A stretch of 59,867 nt of DNA from NCBI RefSeq assembly GCF_015058545.1, contig NZ_SVCB01000104.1, positions 1 to 59,867 of the forward strand, in the 5' to 3' direction. The position numbers and the translations under genes are program-made. Positions 8,126 through 15,830 of this stretch are shown one piece after another; the stretch's first letter is position 1; each line of letters begins with the position of its first letter. This stretch comes from Veillonella sp. (lineage in GTDB: Bacteria > Bacillota > Negativicutes > Veillonellales > Veillonellaceae). Under the pieces are notes generated by a model that worked only from the letters and a program-made list of their open reading frames with translations, did no database searches and was not told the origin of the DNA.

Positions 8126-9067
8126 TTAAATTTTTAAAACATCTGCCAAGACTTTGTTGACCACTGTATATGGGTCATTTTGACGCTGGTTAACAGCATC
8201 AACTTGGCTATTAAAGTCGTCACTCGCTACCACTACATCGGCAACACGACGTCCGATTTGTTCATTAATCATCGCGATAATTTCATTTCTTGTTCTATCC
8301 TGACGGCGAACAGTTAATTCGTCGCTGTCTTCCAAGAATTCAAAATGTTCATCCAACGCTTCAACTAATTCATCAACACCTTCGTCTTTGCTCGCAATGG
8401 TACGTTTAATAGGAGGACGCCATTTAACCTCACGGGAGTCTAAGTCGAGCATCATTTCAATTTCAACATTCAGTTTATCACAGCCATCGCGGTCTGCTTT
8501 GTTAATGGCGAATACATCGCCGATTTCCAAAATACCGGCCTTAATAGCTTGGATATCATCACCGAGACCCGGTACGAGCACAACCAAAACGCTATCGGCA
8601 TTTTTGACGATATCGACTTCTGATTGGCCAACACCTACGGTTTCAATAATAACAAGATCCATACCGAACGCATCCATCAGCTTAACTGCATCAGATGTTT
8701 TCTTAGATAATCCGCCTAAGCTGCCACGAGTACCCATACTGCGAATGAATACATTTTCGTTTAACGTCAAATCATTCATTCGAATACGGTCACCCAAGAT
8801 GGCACCACCGGAGAACGGACTGGTCGGGTCCACCGCAACGATACCGATTTTTTTACCTTGCTGTAAGTATTGTTTAACAATTTTATCAGTCAAGGTACTC
8901 TTACCGGCGCCGGGAGCCCCGGTAACACCTAAAACACGAGCATGACCCGTTTTAGGATAAATCGCTTTCATAATGTCGATTGCTTCATCATATTCACTTT
9001 CGACTGCAGTGATGGCTCTCGCCAAGGCCAGTCGGGAACCGTTTAATAGTTCTTTGACTAAATCCAT
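8126..9067 (-). CDS. meaB: MeaB/ArgK family GTPase, mutase chaperone
   Basis: MeaB is a G3E-type GTPase that guards loading and reactivation of adenosylcobalamin in methylmalonyl-CoA mutase. The protein of about 313 residues has a Walker A motif GAPGAGKSTL near residue 53, a G2/G3 region with DPTSPFSGGAILGDRIRM and VIIETVGVGQSE, and the nucleotide-specificity motif NKAD. I choose the ATG ending at 9067, 8 bases after AAGGCGG; a GTG three codons earlier overlaps that site. It follows the mutase genes directly, as in many bacteria. Confidence 0.94.
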   Translation of the reverse strand: MDLVKELLNGSRLALARAITAVESEYDEAIDIMKAIYPKTGHARVLGVTGAPGAGKSTLTDKIVKQYLQQGKKIGIVAVDPTSPFSGGAILGDRIRMNDLTLNENVFIRSMGTRGSLGGLSKKTSDAVKLMDAFGMDLVIIETVGVGQSEVDIVKNADSVLVVLVPGLGDDIQAIKAGILEIGDVFAINKADRDGCDKLNVEIEMMLDLDSREVKWRPPIKRTIASKDEGVDELVEALDEHFEFLEDSDELTVRRQDRTRNEIIAMINEQIGRRVADVVVASDDFNSQVDAVNQRQNDPYTVVNKVLADVLKI

Positions 9068-9139
9068 TGGTTGCACCGCCTTCTTATATAGTGACAGGCC
9101 CAGACTTGTAAAAATCCGAGCCTGTTACTAAAAAACATC

Positions 9140-9535
9140 TTATTTTACGTTAGCTTTGATAAATTCGATTACGTCGCCTGTAGGAGTGCCAGGAGTAAAT
9201 ACTGCTGCAACGCCTGCTTCTTTAAGACCAGGGATATCAGCATCAGGAATTACGCCGCCGCCTACTACAAGAACGTCGCCCATACCTTTTTCTTTTAACA
9301 TTTCAACGATTTTAGGGAACAATGTGTTGTGAGCACCGGAAAGAAGGCTCAACGCAACAACATTAACGTCTTCCTGTTCAGCTGCTGCAACAATTTGTTC
9401 CGGCGTCTGACGAAGACCAGTATAAATTACTTCAAAACCAGCATCGCGAAGTGCGCGAGCTACAACTTTAGCACCACGGTCATGACCATCAAGACCTGGT
9501 TTTGCTACTAATACACGAATACGTTTTTCTGCCAT
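9140..9535 (-). CDS. Methylmalonyl-CoA mutase small subunit, B12-binding
   Basis: This 131-residue protein is the isolated cobalamin-binding domain of methylmalonyl-CoA mutase. The DxHxxG motif is seen as DGHDRG near residue 17, whose His replaces the benzimidazole ligand of cobalt. SLLSGAH and GGGVIP further on line the cofactor nucleotide-loop pocket. In many bacteria this domain is fused to the large subunit; here it is a separate gene directly downstream of it, implying a two-chain enzyme. GGAGG lies 8 bases upstream of the ATG. Confidence 0.95.
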   Translation of the reverse strand: MAEKRIRVLVAKPGLDGHDRGAKVVARALRDAGFEVIYTGLRQTPEQIVAAAEQEDVNVVALSLLSGAHNTLFPKIVEMLKEKGMGDVLVVGGGVIPDADIPGLKEAGVAAVFTPGTPTGDVIEFIKANVK

Positions 9536-9581
9536 GATAGATTACCTCCGAACTAATCGTTACGCTAATTATACTTGAGAA

Positions 9582-11240
9582 TTATAACGTGGAGTGAGCT
9601 TGGTATTCGCCGAATACTTCACGTAATACGTTACAAATTTCGCCTAATGTTGCATAAGTACGAACTGCATCAAGAATTAATGGCATAAGGTTAACATTTT
9701 CATCTTTTGCCCCTTCTTTAAGTGCTGCCAATGCTTTTTCAACTGCAGCGTTGTCGCGTTCTGCACGAACTTGCTGAGTTTTCTTAGCCTGGTTAACACC
9801 TACGGAAGCGTCTACGCGAAGAAGACCTTCAACAGGTTTTTCTTCAACCTGGAATTTGTTAACGCCTACGATAGTGCGGAGACCGGATTCAACTTCCATC
9901 TGCCATTTGTAAGCGGATTCCTGAATTTCTTTCTGGATGTAACCTTTTTCAATAGCAACTACAGCGCCGCCCATTTCGTCGATTTTCTTAATGTATTCAG
10001 CAGCTTCGTCGTAAATTGCATTAGTCATAGCTTCTACATAGTAGGAACCGCCCAATGGGTCAATTACGTCAGCTAAGCCGGATTCATAAGCAACGATCTG
10101 TTGAGTACGAAGAGCAACCTGTACGGAAGCTTCTGTAGGAAGAGCCAAAGCTTCGTCACGGGAGTTAGTATGTAAGGACTGAGTACCACCCATTACAGCA
10201 GCGGCAGTCTGTAAAGCTACACGAACGATGTTGTTATCAACTTGTTGTGCAGTCAACATGGAACCGGCCGTCTGAGTATGTACACGAAGCATCATGGATT
10301 TAGCTTTTTTAGCGCCAAAACGTTCTTTCATGATGTGAGCCCATAAACGACGTGACGCACGGAATTTAGCAACTTCTTCAAGTACGTTGTTATGAGCATT
10401 CCAGAAGAAGGATAAACGACCAGCGAAAGCATCAACGTCTAAGCCGGCTTTCAAAGCAGCTTCTACGTAAGCAATACCGTCAGCGATTGTGAATGCGATT
10501 TCCTGCGCAGCAGTGGAGCCGGCTTCACGAATATGGTAACCGGAAATGGAGATTGTATTCCATTTTGGTACATTCTGAGAGCAATATTCGAAAATATTGG
10601 TAATCAAGCGCATGGATGGTTTTGGTGGGAAAATGTAAGTACCACGAGCAGCATATTCTTTAAGAATATCGTTCTGGATAGTACCCATCAAAGCGGATGC
10701 AGGTACGCCCTGTTTTTCAGCTACTGCAATGTACATAGCAAGAAGAACAGATGCAGGAGCATTGATAGTCATGGAAGTGGAAACTTTACCGAGGTCAATA
10801 CCGTCGAACAAGATTTCCATATCTTTCAAGGAGTCAATTGCTACCCCTACTTTACCAACTTCGCCTTCAGCCATAGCGTCATCGGAGTCATAACCGATCT
10901 GAGTTGGCAAGTCAAATGCACAGCTAAGGCCGGTAGCACCGGATTCGATAAGGTAACGATAACGTTTGTTGGATTCTTCAGCAGTTGCGAAACCAGCATA
11001 CATACGCATTGTCCAGAAACGGCCACGGTACATTGTAGGTTGTACGCCACGAGTGTAAGGATATTCACCAGGGAATCCTAAATCTCTTTCGTAGTCGAAA
11101 CCTTCGATGTCAAGTGGAGTGTATAAACGATTGTACTTCAAGTTTTTACGTTCTGGGAATTTAGCAATCTTTTCTGCAACTTCTGCCTCGTATTTGGCGA
11201 GATTAGCTTTTAGAGCTTCGTTAGCCATAATTTTCATCAT
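9582..11240 (-). CDS. Methylmalonyl-CoA mutase large subunit
   Basis: This 552-residue catalytic subunit rearranges succinyl-CoA to (R)-methylmalonyl-CoA. It is the barrel domain only, with no B12 domain. Family motifs include YTRGVQPTMYRGRFWTMRMYAG near residue 60, FDLPTQIGYDSD, the SISGYHIREAGS segment, and RVHTQTAGSMLTAQQ. Two starts are possible: the ATG at the given end, only 3 bases past AGGAGG, or the ATG five codons on (MANEALKANL) ending at 11228, 12 bases past it. The second gives a more usual N terminus. It is cotranscribed with the small subunit. Confidence 0.95.
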   Translation of the reverse strand: MMKIMANEALKANLAKYEAEVAEKIAKFPERKNLKYNRLYTPLDIEGFDYERDLGFPGEYPYTRGVQPTMYRGRFWTMRMYAGFATAEESNKRYRYLIESGATGLSCAFDLPTQIGYDSDDAMAEGEVGKVGVAIDSLKDMEILFDGIDLGKVSTSMTINAPASVLLAMYIAVAEKQGVPASALMGTIQNDILKEYAARGTYIFPPKPSMRLITNIFEYCSQNVPKWNTISISGYHIREAGSTAAQEIAFTIADGIAYVEAALKAGLDVDAFAGRLSFFWNAHNNVLEEVAKFRASRRLWAHIMKERFGAKKAKSMMLRVHTQTAGSMLTAQQVDNNIVRVALQTAAAVMGGTQSLHTNSRDEALALPTEASVQVALRTQQIVAYESGLADVIDPLGGSYYVEAMTNAIYDEAAEYIKKIDEMGGAVVAIEKGYIQKEIQESAYKWQMEVESGLRTIVGVNKFQVEEKPVEGLLRVDASVGVNQAKKTQQVRAERDNAAVEKALAALKEGAKDENVNLMPLILDAVRTYATLGEICNVLREVFGEYQAHSTL

Positions 11241-11256
11241 CCTCCTAAATATACCT

Positions 11257-12759
11257 TTACTTCTTCATGCTTCCAGTTTCTTGGAAACGTTTATGCCAAG
11301 AAAGAGCTTCGTCGAGCAAAATCGGTGTATGGGCGTGTTTTGTCGCTGCAATGGCTCTTTCGAGGTAATCTTCTAACATTGGTTTGTAATCCGGATGTGC
11401 ACAGTTTTTAATAATTAAACGAGCACGTTCTTCAGGTGACAAACCACGGCAGTCAGCCACACCTTGTTCAGTACAGAATACCATTACATCGTGTTCTGTA
11501 TGGTCAATGTGCGAGCACATTGGAACAACGGAGCTGATAGCACCATCTTTCGCTACCGAATTAGTACAGAAGATGGAGATATATGCGTTACGAGCGAAGT
11601 CGCCGGAACCGCCGATACCGTTCATCATCTTGCTACCCATGATATGAGTGGAGTTTACATTACCAAAAATATCAAATTCAATAGCCGTATTCATAGCAAT
11701 AACGCCGAGGCGTCGAGCTAATTCAGGACTATTGGAAAGTTCTTGCGGACGAAGAATAATTTTCTTCGAGTACAAATCAACGTTGTCATAGAAACGTTTT
11801 AAACCGTCCGGAGATGGCGACAATGCCGTACCGGAACATACTTCAACTTTACCGGCATCAATAAGGTCAAACATACCATCTTGAATTACTTCGGTAAAGA
11901 TTGAAAGGTTAGTGAACGGACCTTGTGCCAAACCACTGATAACAGCATTTGCTACCGAACCTACACCGGATTGTAACGGTAATAAATTCTTAGGTAAACG
12001 GCCATGTTTAATTTCATTCTGGAAGAATTCGATTAAATGTTGGCTCATTGCTTTAGCGTCGTCATCAATTGCTGCCAATGGACGAGTTTTATCGGTAATA
12101 TCGCAAGGTACGATAGCTACGATTTTTTCAGGATCACATGGGATATAAGGTGTACCCACGCGGTTACCGGCAGCTGTAATAGGTAACGGCTGACGATGCG
12201 GCGGATCCAATGGTTCGTAGATATCATGCATACCTACTAAGCTCATAGGTTGCGATACATTGACTTCAACAATTACTTTCTTAGCTTGGCTGATGTAGGT
12301 CGGGGTGTTACCAACAGAAGTGGACGGAATAATACCGCCGTCTTCACGGATGCATACAGCTTCTACGATAGCTACATCGCAGTCGCCATAGAAACCGTAA
12401 CGTACATTCTGAGCCACCTGGCTAAGATGCATATCATTATAACGTACTTTCGCAGCGTTCAATGCTTTACGCATATCACCATTTGTCTGGTAAGGGAAAC
12501 GACGGGCAATCCCATTAACTCGAACTAAAGCACCATCAGCTTCATCACCAACTGAAGCGCCTGTCCACAAGTCAATTTGAAATGGATCGCTTTCCATTCG
12601 TTTAGCTAAGGCCAAAGGAACTGCTTTCGGATAACCGGATGGGGTAAAACCACTAATACCCACATGGTCGCCCGGGTTGATCAACAAAGCTGCTTCTTCA
12701 GCTGTAACGATTTTAGCTTGAAGAGCACTGCCTTGTACGCGATCGAGGATGTTAATCAT
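11257..12759 (-). CDS. Propionyl-CoA:succinate CoA-transferase (acetyl-CoA hydrolase family)
   Basis: This roughly 500-residue protein belongs to the Cat1/ScpC/YgfH group of CoA-transferases. It likely moves CoA from propionyl-CoA to succinate, closing the cycle that feeds succinyl-CoA to the mutase. Family features seen are GDHVGISGFTPSGYPKAVP at the N terminus, FTEVIQDGMFDLIDAG with the expected catalytic Glu, and NGIGGSGDFARNAY. Acetate could also be an acceptor. The start is the ATG ending at 12759, 9 bases after AAAGGAG; an in-frame ATG three codons earlier abuts that site. It is the first gene of the operon. Confidence 0.92.
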   Translation of the reverse strand: MINILDRVQGSALQAKIVTAEEAALLINPGDHVGISGFTPSGYPKAVPLALAKRMESDPFQIDLWTGASVGDEADGALVRVNGIARRFPYQTNGDMRKALNAAKVRYNDMHLSQVAQNVRYGFYGDCDVAIVEAVCIREDGGIIPSTSVGNTPTYISQAKKVIVEVNVSQPMSLVGMHDIYEPLDPPHRQPLPITAAGNRVGTPYIPCDPEKIVAIVPCDITDKTRPLAAIDDDAKAMSQHLIEFFQNEIKHGRLPKNLLPLQSGVGSVANAVISGLAQGPFTNLSIFTEVIQDGMFDLIDAGKVEVCSGTALSPSPDGLKRFYDNVDLYSKKIILRPQELSNSPELARRLGVIAMNTAIEFDIFGNVNSTHIMGSKMMNGIGGSGDFARNAYISIFCTNSVAKDGAISSVVPMCSHIDHTEHDVMVFCTEQGVADCRGLSPEERARLIIKNCAHPDYKPMLEDYLERAIAATKHAHTPILLDEALSWHKRFQETGSMKK

Positions 12760-12918
12760 CACTACCATCTCCTTTAAAAAGTTTGAATGACATTAAATTG
12801 TACTTCCGCATTCCAACACTAATACATATTCGACAAAAGTTTAAAATATCCTCTTTTTTTGTGAATATTTTTTTATTTTTACTCACAGTTTACCGTATCG
12901 AAAATCTTCTCTTTCATC

Positions 12919-12950
12919 GACATAATTAGATGTTGACATAATTAGATGTT
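12919..12950. repeat. Perfect 16-bp tandem duplication
   Basis: The unit GACATAATTAGATGTT occurs twice head to tail (12919-12934 and 12935-12950). It lies in the 5' untranslated region of the propionate operon, between the likely promoter and the first gene. The rest of 12769-13236 is AT-rich and holds the promoter and the hairpin listed separately. Confidence 0.9.
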
Positions 12951-12981
12951 GTTTAAAGAATTATACTTCAAACTATGGCTA

Positions 12982-13010
12982 AGTTTAGAAGAATTATTTT
13001 CTTTTGTCAA
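12982..13010 (-). promoter_or_regulatory. Probable promoter of the propionate operon
   Basis: On the minus strand TTGACA (13005-13010), a 17-base spacer and TAAACT (12982-12987). It implies a leader of about 215 bases before the CoA-transferase gene, which includes the tandem repeat. Confidence 0.55.
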
Positions 13011-13039
13011 CCAATATGCATAAATGATATTTCATATAC

Positions 13040-13086
13040 AAAAAGTATAGGTATGATGAATTAGTCTCATCATACCTATACTTTTT
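13040..13086 (-). terminator. Long hairpin terminator after the O-antigen ligase gene
   Basis: The arms AAAAAGTATAGGTATGATGA and TCATCATACCTATACTTTTT form a perfect 20-bp stem with a 7-base loop. A and T runs at the ends make it work in both directions. It isolates the ligase-folC transcript from the propionate operon. Confidence 0.85.
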
Positions 13087-13236
13087 CAGGTTTATTGTTA
13101 ACCAAACATCTGAATTTTTCGGTTATCAATAAATTAGATTATCAGATTTTTTAATCATATACATCAGAATATTTCAATCCAATATATCAATATTTGTCTA
13201 TTAATTACAGTGACTTTAGTAAGTACACGAATTAAC

Positions 13237-14526
13237 TTACGAATCGAATATATTAATTTTTATATCTGTTGTCGGTTCATTCTCAAGTGGTTTGTTCCCC
13301 CGTTTTTTGTAAGTATATAAAACGGATGAAGCCCAACCTAAGAGTTGCCAAAAAATTACCGATACCTGATGACTGAACAAATCATGGTCAAACAAGCCGC
13401 TAACCGTTATACCTACTACAACGGCACCGATACCATACTTCACGATGTTACTTATAGTTGCTTTCGGCAAACGTAAAGCATACACAGCATGGCCATATAT
13501 TGCGACAAAATAGAAGAGTGCGCCGGGAATTCCTATTTCTGCCAACATATTTAGAAACATGTTATGGGCATGATAAATTATCACATCAGGGGCCTGAATA
13601 TAGTAATTATAATGTGGATATTCAAACCAGAAGGCATCCCAACCGATCCCCAGAATCGGATAATCCGCAATCATATAGGTTGTACTGTCCCATAAAGCCC
13701 AGCGCAACACAGCGGATGTATCGTTACCGTCGAACAGCGACCAAAGCCTTGACGCCACTTCCCCATGGTAACAAAAAAGTACAATAGGGATTATTAATAA
13801 CGACAAAAGCAAGCGTCGATCGATAGTCAGCCCCCAATACACAACAACGCAGGCAAAGCTAAGCCATATGCCCCGCGAATAGGTTAGGGTCATACAAACC
13901 AGGAAAAACAATGCCATCGGCACCATCCAGGCCAATAAGCGCCAGCGTTTTTCTTTAAGCCCTTGAAAAATCCCCGTTCCTGCCATGGACAATACAATTA
14001 ATAAATATTCACCGAATAAATTCGGGTTTTGCAATGTAGCAAACATGCGCCGCTTCAAGAGCGGAAAATGCGCCGCATCTACCCACTGTTTTAATAATTC
14101 CATGGATGTCGTCATATATTGATAGACGCCTACCAAACAAACAACGAATGCGGACCACATGAAAATACGCAAAAAAACGCGCCATTGTTCGGGCTCACGC
14201 AAATAGCGATAGGTGAGGAAATAAATACCGCCGTACATGCCTACATTATAAAGCCAGCTGGCCGTTGTCCACATCGGCCGAGCTGAGCCGAGGGCCGACA
14301 ATAAACTCCACCCCATAAAGCCCAACACGCACCACTGAAGCCACGATGCAGGTTTTGACAATGGTCTGTAACGCAAGGTATCCCAAACGCTGAGTAAAAG
14401 GGCAATAATGACCAGTGCATCACCGAGCCACGGATGTAAAGGCATAACCAGCACCACGGCATACAGGAGTCGTGTAATATAATGTTGCAACGGACGGCCC
14501 CCGTCAATAGATACTGCACCTGTCAT
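13237..14526 (-). CDS. O-antigen ligase/polymerase family membrane protein
   Basis: A hydrophobic protein of about 429 residues with ten or more membrane segments, in the WaaL/Wzy/PglL superfamily. Typical elements are NPNLFGEYLLIVL in a central helix, LTYSRGIWLSF, and the large periplasmic loop ending AHNMFLNMLAEIGIPGALFY, where the His-Asn is a conserved family feature. Members join polysaccharide chains to lipid A core or polymerise repeat units at the outer face of the inner membrane. The start is taken at the ATG ending at 14526, 7 bases after AAAGGA and 11 bases past folC. Ligase or polymerase role is not settled by sequence. Confidence 0.8.
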   Translation of the reverse strand: MTGAVSIDGGRPLQHYITRLLYAVVLVMPLHPWLGDALVIIALLLSVWDTLRYRPLSKPASWLQWCVLGFMGWSLLSALGSARPMWTTASWLYNVGMYGGIYFLTYRYLREPEQWRVFLRIFMWSAFVVCLVGVYQYMTTSMELLKQWVDAAHFPLLKRRMFATLQNPNLFGEYLLIVLSMAGTGIFQGLKEKRWRLLAWMVPMALFFLVCMTLTYSRGIWLSFACVVVYWGLTIDRRLLLSLLIIPIVLFCYHGEVASRLWSLFDGNDTSAVLRWALWDSTTYMIADYPILGIGWDAFWFEYPHYNYYIQAPDVIIYHAHNMFLNMLAEIGIPGALFYFVAIYGHAVYALRLPKATISNIVKYGIGAVVVGITVSGLFDHDLFSHQVSVIFWQLLGWASSVLYTYKKRGNKPLENEPTTDIKINIFDS

Positions 14527-14537
14527 TACTTCATCCT

Positions 14538-15821
14538 TTACTGAGCTTTTAACCACTCTTCTGCTTCACCTAAAATATACAAGGAACCGGCTACTACAAT
14601 AATATCGCCGGTCTGAGTAGCGGCCATGGCTTTTTGCATGCCTTCACTGACAGTTTGAGCCGTCTGAGCTACACCCGACACAAATTCAGCCAATTCTTCC
14701 GGTGTGGATGTGCGCGGCGTCGAAGCCGGCACCGTAATTACAGTATCGTAAGGGTTTACCAAATCCTCTACAACTGTTTTGACTTCTTTATCTTTTAAGA
14801 CGGACAACACTACCGTTTTTTGTCTGTCTTTAAATACTTCTTCATACGTTAAACGGAATGCTTCGGCGCCGCCTGCATTATGAGCGCCGTCAAAAATAAA
14901 GGTACGGTCGAGTTTTTTGATGATTTCAAAACGGCCGGCCCAGTGAGCCCGTGCCAAACCTTCACGCAACGTTTCCTCGCTGATTACTTCATCGCGTTCC
15001 ATTAAAACGCGAACGGCACGGAAGGCACAGGCCATATTAACAGCTTGATGAACGCCTACCATTTTGGTAAACAGCATGTCTTTATGCCCGCTCTTATCTT
15101 CCAAGGTAATCATCTGACCATCTTCAGTGACAGTGCGACTGCTGATTGAAAAGTCTTCATTAAACACATACGCTTTAGAATTCAATTCTTTGGCTTTATC
15201 CTTGATAACAGCCAATGCTTCCCCTTGCGCCGCCGTCACTACCGGAATGCCCGGTTTAATAATGCCCGCTTTATGGGTAGCAATTTCACGGAGGGTGTTA
15301 CCGCAATACGCCTGATGGTCCATGGATACATTGGTAATTACGGATACTTCGGGGAAAATCACATTGGTTGAATCCAATAAACCGCCGAGGCCTACTTCGA
15401 TGACTGCATAGTTAACCTGCTGTTCCATGAAGAACAAGAAAGCAGCTGCCGTCAATACTTCAAACTGAGTCGGTGATTCCGATCCTTTCGCTTCAATTTT
15501 AGCTACAGCGTCTTTTACTTTTGCAATCAATTCTCCAAACGCTTCTTCGGTAATATTGCGACCATTTACCACAATGCGTTCCGTATAACTGATTAAATGG
15601 GGTGATGTGAAACGGCCGGAACGATGTCCGCTGGTGGTGAGTACCGAATCGATATACACTGTAACGGAACCTTTACCGTTGGTCCCCGTCACATGGACTG
15701 TTTTATAGGACCGTTCAGGATGCCCCAATTCATCCAATAACGCATGAATGCGTTCCAAACCGGGTTTGATGCCAAAGGATGCACAACTGTCTAAATAGGC
15801 CACTGCCTCTGCGTACGTCAT
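14538..15821 (-). CDS. folC: Folylpolyglutamate/dihydrofolate synthase
   Basis: FolC adds glutamate to dihydropteroate and to reduced folates with ATP. The 427-residue protein has the P-loop HVTGTNGKGSVTVYID near residue 44, the SPHL stretch that follows, the VIEVGLGG motif around residue 140, and IFDGAHNAGG in the C-terminal domain. Length and motifs fit the family. AGGAGG lies 5 bases before the ATG. It follows valS by 9 bases, as is common in Firmicutes, and overlaps in transcription with the ligase-like gene downstream. Confidence 0.95.
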   Translation of the reverse strand: MTYAEAVAYLDSCASFGIKPGLERIHALLDELGHPERSYKTVHVTGTNGKGSVTVYIDSVLTTSGHRSGRFTSPHLISYTERIVVNGRNITEEAFGELIAKVKDAVAKIEAKGSESPTQFEVLTAAAFLFFMEQQVNYAVIEVGLGGLLDSTNVIFPEVSVITNVSMDHQAYCGNTLREIATHKAGIIKPGIPVVTAAQGEALAVIKDKAKELNSKAYVFNEDFSISSRTVTEDGQMITLEDKSGHKDMLFTKMVGVHQAVNMACAFRAVRVLMERDEVISEETLREGLARAHWAGRFEIIKKLDRTFIFDGAHNAGGAEAFRLTYEEVFKDRQKTVVLSVLKDKEVKTVVEDLVNPYDTVITVPASTPRTSTPEELAEFVSGVAQTAQTVSEGMQKAMAATQTGDIIVVAGSLYILGEAEEWLKAQ

Positions 15822-15830
15822 GATTACCTC

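Noticed and set aside
8388..8945. A 185-codon frame opposite meaB
   Set aside because: The meaB frame has all GTPase motifs; the opposite frame shows no domain and no start signal.
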